From positions 3,658,001 to 3,722,000 of the forward strand of contig OY744466.1 of NCBI GenBank assembly GCA_963556145.1: DNA of 64,000 bases, written 5' to 3'. The DNA is from Hygrocybe punicea. Taxonomy: Eukaryota; Basidiomycota; Agaricomycetes; Agaricales; Hygrophoraceae. The position numbers were made by a program, and so were the translations under genes. Under the pieces are notes generated by a model that was given only the letters and a program-made list of their open reading frames with translations, searched no databases and had not been told where the DNA came from. This document shows positions 44,146 to 56,376 of this stretch, piece by piece. How positions within the stretch are numbered: the first letter of the stretch is position 1; every line of letters begins with the position of its first letter.

Positions 44146-47100
44146 TCACGAAATACCGCCCTGCCTGAGCAATCGGAGGGGCGGGAGCACTATCATCATC
44201 ATCATCGACATCTGCCATTGTGTCCCCATCCTCTCACCATCCTCAGCATTGACCTGAACCAAACAGTTGTAGAAATCGTAACCCGGATCAGTGCTGTCAT
44301 TGCCATCATGTAGGGTTGAAAATGTGCATTGGTCTCTCCATGTAGTATCAGAATCATCGCCCTCAAATTGAATGATAAGATTATGAAGCACTACACAGCA
44401 ACGGGCCCATAAAATTGCCCACTTGTGAAGTTTGCGAGAGCTGATCTGGATATGAAGTTCGCGGAGGGATTGGAATCGGCCCTTGAGGCCGATCACATGT
44501 TCAGCTCGGACTCGCACAGTTGACAAACGGTAATTGAAGCGTCTTTGTTCGCGAGAAAGTTCGGTATTGGGCTGTTTCCGAAATGGTGGGACACACCAAG
44601 GTCGGACTGGGTATGCTGAGTTGGCCCACATCCATTTGCGTTCAGGGAGGAATGTTTGATGATCGGAGGAGATGCGGGTGCTCTGGAATGCATAGGAGTC
44701 ATGGGCAATTCCGGTGTGCCCAAGTGAGTAGTTGATGATGCAAAGATTATGAAGCAGAATGATAAATTGACCATTCATTGAGTACTGCGAAGACTTGTCG
44801 AACCATGCTTCTCCGTTGGAGTGGTACCGAGGTACCACTCCGGGGGCTCACGCAGGACTCGAGGGAAAGGTCGACTGGATAGGAAGGATGGACTGACTAC
44901 TACATCTGGAAGGCTACTGACTAGGTCAAACCGTGGGAACCTGATCACGTGACTGACCAGGCACAACTACTACAAGTGCCCCTCCTCCTCATGGTGACGT
45001 CCTCGTCACCATACCGCTACTAAAAGAAAACAAAAAGCAAAACAAAACTGACCAAGAAAAAAACTCTCCAGTCACGACTCCCAGTCCCTCACGATGCCCC
45101 GGGCCTTACACGTGAGGCGGGACCATATCGTCCTCCAAGATCGTTGGGGGTGGTAGATGACCAAACTGTAACTCTGCTCTGCTCCTCCATCCTCGAATGC
45201 CTCTGGGACTCACATCGCAGGGTAGGATAAAAACGTTCAAAACCATAAGTTCTTGTAGCCCAGGGTGTGAGTTCTTGTGATCCGAAAATAGACTGGGTGG
45301 TTCGTGCGAAAGTAAATAGGTACGGTGCTGTCGAGCAGTGATGGTTCGTAGATAGGTCGAATATCCAATAAATGTCGAGGGCGGGGAAAGGGGATGGGAC
45401 GGGACAAGGTACGGTGTAAACGGGGGAAAGGGAAAACATACGGGTGCATTGGGCCATGCGGTGGCATCGGGGATTCTCGATACGAGGGGACTAGCGATGG
45501 GGTGCTAAGTGGTCGCGGCGGTGACTCGTTTGGGCCCCTACGGGTCGGGGAAGTCGCCAGGGTCGAGAACGAGGTCGCGGGGAGCTGAACGAGGGCTCGA
45601 GGAGCCGGGTATGGTGCAAGAATCCGGCCGAGAGATGGTGACGTGGCGGAATGCGGTGGGGGTCTGGGAACGGTGGGCACGGTGGTATTGGATCGAGGTG
45701 GGGTGCTCCGGGATGGTGAACGGTGGGCGGCGAGCTTTGTGAGTCGGTCTGGAGCTGGGTATGTTGGCAGAACGGGGCCGCGCGATGGTGACGTGGCGCC
45801 TGGCCCAGGTGTCTGGAAACGACGGCGGGGGCTCGTTTGGCGCAATGGAGGGGGACGGGGGGTCCTGGCCGGTGGAACGAGGGCACGGGAGGTCGAATGG
45901 GTCCGTGTGAGGCTGGGGTACACGAAAGAACGGGGGGCGCGACGGATCCGTGGTGTGACCAAAAACGGCGGTGGGGGCTCGTTCGGGGCGTTAGCGAGAC
46001 GCAGGGTGCTCTGGGGGGTGGGCCGCGAGATTGGTGAGCTGGTCTGGGGCCGGTTGTGCTGGCAGAACGGGGCCGCGCGATGGTGACGTGGCGCGTGGCT
46101 CGGGTGTCCGAAAACGACGGTGGGGGTTCGTTTGGCACAATGGAGGGGAACGGGTGGTCCTGGCCGGTGGGACGAGTGTGCGGGGAGTCGAATGGGTCCG
46201 TGTAGGGGTGGGGGTGACGAGAAACGGGGGGTCTAACAATGGTGACGTGGCAGATCCATGGGGCGACCAAAAGGTGCGGGGCGGTTCGTTTGAGACGATG
46301 AGGCGCGACGGGGGGTTCTGGCAGATGAGCCAAGGGTGCGGGGAGTCGAACGCGTGCATTTTGGGTCCGGGGTGCATGAAAAAAACGGGGTCTGCGCGGC
46401 GGCGATGCGATTTTCGTTGGGTTGTCCAAAACTCGCAGTAGCGGGCCATGTGGGATCCTGATGGGGAACGCGGGGCTCCGGAACGTCGAACGAAGTTGCG
46501 GGGGGTCGTGTGGACATAGCTGGGTCTAGGGAAAGTGAAAATTTGGGGGGTGGTGAGGCCGGAAAAAGTTGTCTCGCGAGAAAAAATGTAAGAAGTGGGA
46601 AAACCATGAGAAAAAGAGAAGCGTGGGTCGAAGAACACTCTCATCACCACGTTGGAGTGGTACCGAGGTACCACTCCGGGGGCTCACGCAGGACTCGAGG
46701 GAAAGGTCGACTGGATAGGAAGGATGGACTGACTACTACATCTGGAAGGCTACTGACTAGGTCAAACCGTGGGAACCTGATCACGTGACTGACCAGGCAC
46801 AACTACTACACCGTGTAGACCCGGCTTCTGGAAAAGAGGGAATGTTGTTCCATCAACGGCCAACCAGCCATTCCGCCATTCCGGAATCACCTTCCTCTCA
46901 CTCCAAACTTTAGAGGAGCGTATTTCATTCTCCGTTGGCAGGGACATGGCTCGGTCATGAAGACTAATGATCGCTAACATGCACCGCTTTGTGCAATTAA
47001 CGACGGTTCCAGGTGCAACTCCTGCCCATTCCACGATGTCATCAACAGATGACACGTTTCTGTAGTGACCAATACGGTTGAGAAAGATGCTGAGTTGGAC

Positions 47101-47625
47101 AGGGAGAGGAATTTGATCTTTGAAAGATTTACTGATGAATACAGGGTCATCCTTGATGAGGGAGAGGATGTGATCGAATGTATCCAGATGGACACGGACC
47201 TTCCTCTGGAAACGAATTGGACTATTTTCCTTGTACCATGCAAGGAGATCCATTTGGGAGTTGCGGGGTATTGGTATGCCGTGCTGAAGGTAGTGAGTAG
47301 AAAGAAGTTGATCTTGCAAGACTTTGAAACTGTTATATAGGAGTGTGATGAGGTCGATTTCATCGGGAGCCGGTGAGCTATCACGAATGTGATCAGAGAT
47401 CAAAGAACTGCCTTGCCATGATGAAAGGGGACTGCTTGAAGCAGAGAATGGCTGGGATGTATTGTGGCTATCGACATTGCTATCCTCATCATCCGATAAC
47501 AAATATTTGACGAGTTCGAGGTTGGTCTCCATGTAACGTTTTTGAAGCAAATCAAGCATAATTTGCCATTTTGTAACACGAAGTCCAGGAGGATGCGGAG
47601 GACGTGAATTTGGGAGTTGAGGCAT
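44146..47625 (-). pseudogene. PIF/Harbinger DDE transposase, interrupted
   Basis: The N-terminal part (46811-47625) includes LLAWYKENSPIRFQRKVRVH, HYRNVSSVDDIVEWAGVAPG and the first catalytic Asp in WLAVDGTTFPLFQKPG. Removing the LTR insert joins KPGLHG to EAWFDKSSQYSMNGQ. The C-terminal part (44146-44816) has GIAHDSYAFQSTRI, KWMWANSAYPVRPW and VRVRAEHVIGLKGRFQSL with the final Glu. The expected Asp of the ADSAYP-type motif is Asn here (codon AAC), a change that by itself should disable catalysis. The copy is therefore dead for two reasons. Confidence 0.8.
44817..46810 (-). mobile_element. Young non-autonomous LTR element (TRIM/LARD-like), 1,994 bp
   Basis: The 158-bp direct repeats 44817-44974 and 46653-46810 appear identical, start TGGAGTGG and end ACTACTACA, and are flanked by CCGT (44813-44816, 46811-46814). 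On the minus strand a PBS-like TGGTGATGAGAG lies three bases inside one LTR, and a polypurine tract GAGGAGGAGGGG lies next to the other. The interior (about 1.7 kb) has Pro/Arg-rich open frames made of degenerate internal repeats and no reverse transcriptase. Identical LTRs indicate recent insertion. Confidence 0.85.
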
Positions 47626-47931
47626 TTTGTCGTACTCGAGCCATGCAAGTTGGTGATAAAACATGAATACAACAAGTCGTATTCTATGTTTTCTAACCTA
47701 TTACATTCAAACTCAGAGGGTATGCCAGGCTTTTGCCAGCTGTTCAACATAGACCCTGACAGCGCGTCCCACCGCATGATTTGAAGGCGCCTAATATTGT
47801 AACGCTCTGTAATGCTTTAGTCACATGATGTAACTGTGTATGGATGAGGCCTATCTTATGATCACCTGTGTTATGTACTAATAGACTGCTTTAGCACTTT
47901 CCCACCATCTGCGTGACCGAAGGGCTCTCTC

Positions 47932-50878
47932 ATGGAGGCCATCAACGCTTGCTTAAATCTGGTTCCTATTCCTTACTTGGGCCCTGCATTCTCGGTTTTC
48001 AGATATCTCTACTCAACCATCGACAACGTGCGGTGGGGCAAAAAACAATTGGAGGCTCTTACATTTTCTATTGCCCAGCTCCTGCAGACTCTTGACCACA
48101 AGATTCGGGCTGGTCGTATTGTCAAAAGCAATTTCTCATCAGAGATTGCTGATCTTCAAAGGTGGAGAAAGCTTCTGTGCAAGCTTCTGCGCAACATCTA
48201 ATTGGGCTCGCTGATCTGTTGTGAAACAGGATCATTGCAGAGATCAACTCTTTTGTGGTCACAGAGAGCCGTCGCAGTTTCTTTAATCTTCTCTTCACCA
48301 ATGATGATCGGGTCATAAACATTGGTGTTTATCATCGCCAGATAACCGCCTGTGTTGATGCTTTCAAGGTGCGTTTCAAGCCCCGATGACCCGGTGATAC
48401 CACCGACCTCAACTCTCCCAAAGGTCTCTGTGCTTATCAACATCAGGGTGTGGCAAGAATGGAATGATCAGGGCTGAGCCGCAGATCAGGACCTCCTGAA
48501 CAGTTGTCTCACAGATCTTGAGGCAAATCAGGTCAAACTCGGGGAGATGTTGGGTACATTTTATTTCTTTTCCATTTCACACGTCGGTGATCCCCTTATG
48601 ATAACAATAGACATGCATCATGAAAACATGGTTGCTATGATGACCACATTGCAAAAGTTCATAGTAAAGCAGCTCTCCGGGGAGCGAGAACGTTGATTCT
48701 TTTTGCACACACTGAACTATTTATCAACAATTAGCGGAAAGCATGTTAAATTTGAGGATTGGATGGTCACAGCTTTCGAGGTCGAGTTCGGACCAGAAAT
48801 TGGATCAGGCGGGTTGTGCGTACCACCTTCACGCATAACATTTGCGAAACTCTCATGTTCACAATGCTAGCGGTAAAGTTTTTAAGGGAACTTGGAAGAG
48901 GACGGCAGTCGCACTCAAAGTCCTGAAGACAGATTCGGGTGCCACACCAAGCTTAAAGGTCGGTCTTGAATACTTACCTCTCAACCAAACTAATTCATCA
49001 TGCTCAGTTGATGTCTCAAGAAGTTTAGGTGAGGTGTTACTCTCATGACCTTTTTTTCTCTGCTGACCTTGGTTGACTCTTCGACATCCCAATATCCTCC
49101 GTGAGTTCTCACCGATACCTACATTGACATGATTCATATGGCGCTCATATATATCATCTTTCCAACAAAAGAGTTTCTCAGTCCGAATGTATTTGTTGAC
49201 TGGCTGTTTCTTGTAATGCCATATCTAAAGAATGGGAATGCTCGAGATTTCATTCACGAGCATCCAGACTGTAATTGTCTTGCTATCGTAAGTCACATAT
49301 CTACCTTCAATTTACTGACTAGAATTTTTCTTAATCATTTTCAGCTTTATGACATCAGCATTGGCCTGTCTTACTTACATACCCAGAATGTTATTCACGG
49401 TGACCTCAAAGCTGTACTGTTGCCTGTGTTGTTTTCCTGGACCGTGCTTATCTGATGAAATTATTTTTCCTAGCTCAATGTGCTCATTAATGATGCTGAG
49501 CAGGCGGTACTCTGTGATTTCAGTCTCTCTTGCATCAAAACTGATGCCACCACCCGCTCGATAAGAGAAGGATCCTCAGTGGTTGGAAGCCGGAATTGGA
49601 TGTCCCTGGAAAGGATGTTAGGAGGTAAAGTGAAAATTTGTGATACGATACTATCGTGACAGACCTCATCGGGATATAGGTCCCTTGCGAATGCCTGTTG
49701 ACATTTATGCATTTGGGATGACCCCGTTCGAGGTAGGTGGCTTCTCCTCTCGCAACCATTTTATTTCGACTACAACCTATGCCTTCGAGGTTCTTACTGG
49801 AGAAGTTCCTCTTCACCTTGCGTACGTGGACTTTATTGAGCTAGTGGTTCATAGAAATGTTCGCCCCGAATGTCCCGAGAATGACAATGTGTCTGATGGC
49901 CTCTGGTCTCTTGTGGAGGTATGTTGGTTGAGTGATCCCAGTCAGCGGCCAAAGGCAGGAGGTGTTTGTGATATGATGGAGAAACTCATGAAGAGACCTT
50001 CGATCGCACCTCAGCATGGGGCTTCGGCTTCCTCCGTTGAAAGATTCCCTCTAGCACACCGAGTGCCATCACTTCCTCCGTTAACCCTGTTAGATGCACC
50101 CATAACTGGTTCCCCGAGATCGCCAAGCAATGGCCCTGACATTCCTCAACCCTTCACGGGCCATAGGTTCCTTTCCACACAACTGACAATGGACGACAGA
50201 GCTCAAGAAACTCCACCAAACAACACTCCTCCCATTGCTTTATTTTCGAATGGCGAAGTCACCGCTCGACCCTTAACAAGCCAATCATCTCACTCGAGTG
50301 ACTTGCCTCAGGTTGCTGGTCCTTCCACCAGGGACCCTAACCGCAATCGTGGATTTCCTTCACTGACCGGTTCCCTTCAATTCGCACAACCTTTCAGCTC
50401 TCACCGCACGAGATCACCTTCAGGTAACAACTTTCAGGTCTCTAGATCTTCAATAAGCAATGGTCGTGGCCATCCTCAACTCCCGTCACCGAATAACATA
50501 ATGCGACCCTTGACGAGCCACAGCTCTATTTCTACTAGGTCATCAATGAGCGATACACATATCCGACGAGCATTGATGGCCAATGCCCCTCACGATCCTG
50601 GAACCCCATTACTAAACAGCTCCGTTCCTACTACTCCACTCTTAACAAGCGACCGCTCTGATTCTACTCAATCATCGATAAGCGACACACCTCATATTGA
50701 ACCTCCAACAAGATCTCTGGATCTATCACCAGGCGATCACATTGGTTCAATACGACTGGGAACAGACAGGACCTCCCGCCCCCCAGCCTTGCCGCGCCAA
50801 AATGGAGGTGGTGAGGCTGGCACTGGTTGTTGGAGAAACGTCCTAGGTTTGTTTAGAAAGCGGAAGACACCAGCATGA
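47932..50878 (+). CDS. TKL-family protein kinase with N-terminal helical domain, DFG altered
   Basis: The first exon (MEAINACLNLVPIPYLGPAF, ALTFSIAQLLQTLDHKIRAG) and the next (SRRSFFNLLFTNDDRVINIG, YHRQITACVDAF) form the helical N-terminus typical of expanded mushroom TKL kinases. The kinase follows: KVFKGTWKRTAVALKVLKTD with the ATP-binding Lys, LVMPYLKNGNARDFIHEHPD, LSYLHTQNVIHGDLK with the catalytic Asp, NVLINDAEQAVLCDFSLSC, and SLVEVCWLSDPSQRPKAG. The Mg-binding DFG reads DFS, so activity is doubtful. A Ser/Pro-rich tail (50000-50878) ends WRNVLGLFRKRKTPA. There are many short introns, several at uncertain borders. A RasGEF unit follows directly. Confidence 0.65.
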
Positions 50879-50886
50879 ACTGTAAG

Positions 50887-52090
50887 CCCCATCCAAGAGG
50901 CATCTGGCTTTAGAATCGATGCCCCTGAGCATCCTTTGCCTACTTGCGGCAATATCGCAATAGAGAAGTGGACATTCGAAGATCTCATTGAGTGCTGGAT
51001 CACCCGATCCTCTGGTGAGTTGATTATATCCCATACCACGAAGTCAATTTCAACAGTGTCTCTTGTATAGATATTTCCAAAGATTGCAAGTTCCAAAATG
51101 TAGTCATAGCAACATACTCAGCCTTCTCGAATTGTTTGGATTTATTTGAAGGCCTCAGCAGACGTTTCGACGCTGCCGAAGGATACAGGGAACCGCAGGT
51201 TCGGGTTACCAGACGTCAAAGGTTAGCTTTTTGCGACACCTTCTGGACTTGTCGACTAATGTACTCCTGCATTCGCCCAGCAGATTACATGACCCACCTT
51301 CGGCGGCTTCTTGGTCCCAATCGTGTTGCAGAGGCGTGTGCTGTGACCAGTAACATTACATACTGGGTGATGCAGGAAGTTCTTCAATCCGAATCGGTAC
51401 AGCAGAGAGGCAATGTTTTGAAGATTTTCCTCACAGTGACACATGTGGGTTGCCGTCATTTATCTGCATTTGAACCCGAGCACAATACTGAAACATGGAA
51501 CTTAGGATTGCTATCAGAAGCGCAATTTCTCATCCGCAGCTGCCATTGTGAGAGCGCTGGAATCAGAGCACATCCAACGCCTCCACGAGACACTTCGAAT
51601 GCTTGACCCTAGAGACCAGAAGTTGCTGGCCAAGCTAAGCAACTTTGTCAAGTCGGAAGCGGCATATCGCGATGTCCTCAATTCATCTCAGGATCCTTGT
51701 GTGTCACGTCTAGGTGAGTATAATCTCCATTTGCCATGTTGAATGATCAATAGAAGCAAACCTTCAGACATTCATCTTCATGATCTAAACACGATTCTCC
51801 CAAGTTGCTTTCCCAACTTCGATGACGAATGTCCCTCCTGGATCAATATCTTGGGATGCATTGCCTTGGAAGAGAAGATGCAGGAGATGATCAAATTGAC
51901 GTCCCCGAATGTGGCTGAGTGCCGTGAGCAGGACAGACAGACTTACTTGTTACAGTTCACACAGATCGAGGTTAATGACACGGCTAACGAGGAGCTGGAA
52001 TCCTTAAGCCACAGTCTGGAAATTGAAGAGAGACACATTCACATATCACGAGTTAAAGACCTCGCGGACCTTGGTTTTGCTGTGAATTAG
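50887..52090 (+). CDS. RasGEF (Cdc25-type) domain protein
   Basis: Exons read RIDAPEHPLPTCGNIAIEKW (an N-terminal RasGEF-like segment). These are followed by FCDTFWTCRLMYSCIRPADY, FLTVTHVGCRHLSAF and AAIVRALESEHIQRLHETLR, then KLLAKLSNFVKSEAAYRDVL and the C-terminal part HLHDLNTILPSCFPNF to IEERHIHISRVKDLADLGF. The segments follow the order of the catalytic Cdc25 domain that activates Ras-type GTPases. It starts nine bases after the kinase stop and could be its C-terminal half, joined by an intron or split by a recent stop. Internal frame changes imply two or three introns. Confidence 0.65.
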
Positions 52091-53475
52091 AATGTTTTTC
52101 TCTTGTTGGAGCTAGTCGGATCTCTTCATGTTGTGGATGGGTCTGCTTACTACTACTACCTATGATCCGGTTATGGATCAGATCCACATGTAGAATTTTC
52201 GTGAGAGAACGCACCGCGCACTCTCAGGTTCTCCTTTACAGATCATTATATAAATAATACCTTATTGTCAGAATGTCAATAGCGAGACACTTGAGGTAGT
52301 CTCATCTCAGGTCTCAGACTCCCTGGCATATATGAATATAATAAGATGGGATATATCCCACGAAAACTTGAAGGCAACAGAATAATTCATTTAAGAAAAA
52401 GTGGGTAAGATATCATTGGTACAGAAATGAGGGAAACATGGTGGGTTCTGTGAGACGGTGGCCTGTTTTCGTAATACAACATGGTTATTGTTGGGCATCC
52501 TCTTCAGATTGGGTGACCTACGTTAACAAGGGAAGGAAATTGAGGGGTATAGAGGGTATATTTGTAACCGTGAGAGGCATTTGTTTGAGGAACTAGAAAC
52601 TTATTGTTGGGCAAAACTAGTGAAAGAAATTTAACCAAGCCTAAACTATCTAGTGACTTGATGGAGCGGAGGGGGGGGGACTGACAAGACGGCAGACAAA
52701 AACCCATCAGCCAATAATCTGAGGGGGTTGTATGTTGGGGTGGTTGAAGTGCCGGCATTTGAATTTGAATTCTGGGAGTTATGGGCGAAATCATGATCAC
52801 AAGAGAGCAGTAATATTTGAATTTTGATGACCAGCACCACAGTAAAAAAATGTGATGAACAAGGATGATGACGAAATTGGGGGTCCACTTTTATAGGCAT
52901 CAGAAATATCTGTGCCGTGATTCTTGACATGGACAAGTTGGTGGAATAACTGTCTGAATAGTTGCTCGGGGACATGTAACCCCACTGCATAGATCACAAT
53001 ATGAAGTTACTTGATAGAATTCACGTCCATGAAACTGACATTGCACCCGTTGAAGATGACACATTATAAGCACAGAATATTCGTTGGGGGGTGTTTGAAG
53101 AACTTACCTGCACTTTTTATTCAATGGGAGAGCTGTGCTCTTGGAGGGGCCACCAAGGAATAAATGTACCCAGAATGTCAATCAACTGGAACGAATTGAA
53201 GGATGGAGTAGCAGTACTCGGATGCCACGAATGATGTGACACGATGACGGTTAGCCACACTGTAAATTTCAGCATGTTCAGGAGATAAACAATATAGCAC
53301 CTAGCTGAGGCGGATATTTGTCCATCTAGCCAGCAACTGGCGGGAATGGTAAACTTGAAAACAGAGCAACACTTTTTGACTGCCACTTTTGGCCAGGGCC
53401 TACACTCAACACGTCGGACACCATGTCCCATCTCATACCTCCTCATATAACAGCCTCCGTTGCCTTTGAATATCA
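52091..53475. other. Intergenic, no supported gene
   Basis: AT-rich sequence follows the RasGEF unit. Minus-strand open frames (52504-52997, 53117-53503) show no motif, no intron pattern and no repeat that I recognise. Confidence 0.5.
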
Positions 53476-54690
53476 GTGCCATGGCCGAAATTGAAGGATT
53501 CACAGACGATTGTCATCCAAGTCGCAAACATTGGGGATCCCTTGCCAGACGACTTGGATGCCCATACCCTCAGAGCAGCGAAGGATCAGCAGGAGACCAA
53601 TTACCAACTCGAGATCATTCAATCTCTTCTTGATCATGGCAAATTCGGTTTGTTGAACTGGGGTTATCTCATTACATTGGAGGATGGCAGCTATCGCATC
53701 ATTTATCGCAATCATACAATTCGTCGTATCTCATGTCGTACTTGGGCCCCTTTGGTTGACGAATCTGAGTTAGAGATAACCCAGTGGATTACCATGGATG
53801 TGCAACTTGGAATCTGGCGCAATCGCGAGGTCCAGCTTTTCGTTGCCTACGATGACAACACGGCAGAATGGGTTGAAGAGGAGATGAAGGTGCGTGAATT
53901 GCTGCTGGGATTGGATTTATCTTTCGAGGTTCTTGGACATGTGGTTCGTAATGGCGAGGTCGTAGGTCTCATATTCGAACTACAAATTGGATGACCGTTA
54001 CGGCAAAGTGATCGTGCCATCATGTTTGAGGCTGTTGCTAAACTACAAAGCCATGGCCTCATTTTCCGTGACGATTGCACTTACAGCAATGCCAACATCA
54101 TGATATCACATGCAAAGGTTAGGTTTAGGTACACTTCATACATCGTTCAATTCAACAAAGAAGACGTGGAAGCGATGGCCAAGTATCAACATTGGGAGGC
54201 GTTGGAAGAGCTTTTTGAAACCTTGGAGACAACTCGCATGTGTTGGGTGGATTATCATATTCTTGGCCAACATGCCATTCTCATTCCTGGGCTCCCTTCA
54301 CCCAAGCTACCACTCTTAGGCACTCGGGACCTGACTAATCCCTTTCCTCGATACTTTTGAAAAGTTGGGACAACCAAAGCAATCTTCCAAGTCTTGTGGA
54401 AAGAACAAGTCCAAACGACTTCGCTCCACCAATTGCACCATGGCTCCAGTTGACTGTTGTCCTGACGGCGAACAACAGCAATGTCTGGAAGATCCACCTT
54501 TGGTGTTCAAGACATTCTTTCCCTTGTTCCTGGATGGACGAGACGCTCGCGTTATCCTCAGAGGACCCATCACATGGTGTTGTTACTGCCATCTGATGCA
54601 CGCAATTCTGACAGCTCTCCCTCATACCAAAGGTGAATGTGTCTCTTTCCTCCCTGTGGATATCGTCCTGAAAAAATTTCAGTGAGAGCG
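53476..54690 (+). pseudogene. Kinase-like (APH-type) conserved protein with nonsense change
   Basis: The frame from 53476 reads TIVIQVANIGDPLPDDLDAH, GYLITLEDGSYRIIYRNHTI, ELEITQWITMDVQLG and VLGHVVRNGEVVGLIFE. TGA at 53992-53994 interrupts it, and the same frame then continues PLRQSDRAIMFEAVAKLQSH, GLIFRDDCTYSNANIMIS. The last block resembles a degenerate kinase catalytic loop (HRD...N replaced by FRDD...N). The stop is one C-to-T step from CGA. Further pieces run to 54685 (VFKTFFPLFLDGRDARVIL) with no known motif. Confidence 0.55.
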
Positions 54691-55230
54691 TGACTATGGC
54701 CTAAAGTGCCGGCAACTGTATTCCCCCTTATGTATCATCCGAATGCGTGTTTCCCCGCCCCGTCACCACTTTTGTTCATGTGGACCCTGCAGTATATATC
54801 AACCCTCAAGCTTCTATTGAGAGGCTATGTGTTATTTCTCTGTCACAGGAGACAGACAAGGATTTTTTACAATACACAAATATTCAGTCACATTTTAAAA
54901 CTATTTGCATTGTTATCTCACTTATGAAAATATTGTAGAAAATAATGTTATCTATTCAGTCTCCCATAGTTTTTTGGTGTCTGGAATGAGTGTATGCGGC
55001 CCTGCCCTGAAGCAGCGGCAGGGCCCGAAAGGAAATATATTACACGAGAAAGATAGGTGTGATGCTAAAAACTATTAAAAAAAGTAGTTTGGGAGGGTGA
55101 GGAAGGGGAGGTAAAGAAATTGTCCAGTAAAAGAAAAAAGGTCATAAATTGTCCAGGAAGAGAAAAAAGTTTGGCGGAAAAAAGGAGATGAGAAGTGAGC
55201 CACAAGGGGGCGATGTATAGCACCGTGCGT

Positions 55231-56214
55231 TCAGTGGTGGGCAAAGAGGAAGGCAGCCTGTAGTGTGGGGTGCTTCCGAATGTAGATTTGCCAAGCTTCA
55301 GAGGCCCAGCTCCCGATTGCCTGGATGAGATACAGTGGTACCCCAGCTGTTGCCAGGTCCATGGCACCACCGGAACGGAGGCAGTGACCACCAATGTTTT
55401 GGTTGGGGAAATGGCTGTGTAGGCATGAGAGGAACCATGACTGGGTGGGGATGGTGCCGTTAGAGTGTAGAAAGAGTTCTGGGTGCATGGGGAAAAGGCT
55501 ATCACAAGAACAGAGGTAGCGCATAATGTTCATGATGGGGTTGTCCACGGTGAGTGTGCGGTGGAGTAGGACACAGTTGCCTTTGAAGAAACGGTTGGCC
55601 TTGTGGCCAGGGAGGAAAAAGATGAAGGTGGTGGCATCAATGGTGGCGGAGTCGCGTAATATGACCTTATGATAGTCCTGTAGTGTGGAGGAGTCAGGCC
55701 AGACAAGTTTGCTGAGGTGTAAGAGGCCATGGAAGGCCATTGAGATGATTGTGGCGAAGAGGCTGTGGTTGTGTGTGCAAGGGTTGGTGAAGGACGAGCA
55801 GACTGTGGAGAGCTTGGAGCGGGAGAGCAGCTGCTTACATGACACACCGGCAGTACGCAGTTTTTTACAGCCTGCGAGAGTCCTGGAGACGAGGGTGTGA
55901 CGGCGGATAGCGTGGACGTCAGGGTAGAACAGTTCAAGTTGGTTGCAGATTCCTGAGAGGTAGTTGTTGACTGATTTGGGTTTGATGTGGTGGCACATAT
56001 AGACAATGAAGAAGCTGAGGGTGTTGGTGGTGGGGGAAGCAGGCAGGCAGTGGTCAGCACAAAAAGAGATATATGATTTGAGGGCGGAGGAGTAAGCGGT
56101 GGTGGTGCTGCGTTCAATTGCACATCCCATAGTGATGGCGCGTTCATGGCGTAGTCGCTCCATGGACCAGGAAACCTGGTGGGGTTGCCTGGTTGAACAG
56201 AGTGTGGGGGTCAT
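55231..56214 (-). CDS. Tyrosine recombinase (phage-integrase-like), first catalytic Arg replaced
   Basis: The protein is 327 residues with an N-terminal SAM-like helical part (STTTAYSSALKSYISFCADH, SVNNYLSGICNQLELFYPDV) and a catalytic domain. The box II H-x-x-R is in GGHCLRSGGAMDLATAG, and the Tyr is in EAWQIYIRKHPTLQ. In related fungal recombinases the first Arg lies in a GLLRLGELVWP context. Here the sequence is GLLHLSKLVWPD, with His (CAC) in its place. No reverse transcriptase is adjacent, so it looks like a Crypton-type element or a detached piece of a DIRS/Ngaro element. The coding frame is otherwise intact and unspliced. Confidence 0.75.
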   Translation of the reverse strand: MTPTLCSTRQPHQVSWSMERLRHERAITMGCAIERSTTTAYSSALKSYISFCADHCLPASPTTNTLSFFIVYMCHHIKPKSVNNYLSGICNQLELFYPDVHAIRRHTLVSRTLAGCKKLRTAGVSCKQLLSRSKLSTVCSSFTNPCTHNHSLFATIISMAFHGLLHLSKLVWPDSSTLQDYHKVILRDSATIDATTFIFFLPGHKANRFFKGNCVLLHRTLTVDNPIMNIMRYLCSCDSLFPMHPELFLHSNGTIPTQSWFLSCLHSHFPNQNIGGHCLRSGGAMDLATAGVPLYLIQAIGSWASEAWQIYIRKHPTLQAAFLFAHH

Positions 56215-56376
56215 TTGAGGGCTGCCCCCAGCAGCACATGAGGGGGTTCAAATGAAGTAATGTACATCCGGGAGGCCATGGAGTGGACCACATCATCGCG
56301 GCCACAGGAAAGTGCATCTGCAATAATGTTCATGGACCCAGAAATGTGCAACACTTTACACTGAGCCACACATTCC

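Larger units (their letters stand above)
41945..47795. mobile_element. PIF/Harbinger-type transposon
   Basis: The terminal inverted repeats start ATTAGG(T/C)GCCTTCAAATC and continue GCGGTGGGACGC(A/G)CTGTCAGG for about 100 bp (41945-42045; 47700-47795). The element holds a Myb/SANT-like gene on the plus strand and a DDE transposase on the minus strand, the classic two-gene Harbinger layout. The transposase is interrupted by an LTR element. I could not fix a 3-bp target duplication. Confidence 0.75.

Noticed and set aside
45237..46674. Pro/Arg-rich ORFs as retroviral polyprotein
   Set aside because: No reverse transcriptase, protease or integrase motif. Degenerate internal repeats explain the open frames.
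41940..47800. 3-bp TTA/TAA target duplication for the Harbinger element
   Set aside because: The flanking triplets are reverse complements of each other, hence part of the inverted repeat and not a direct duplication.
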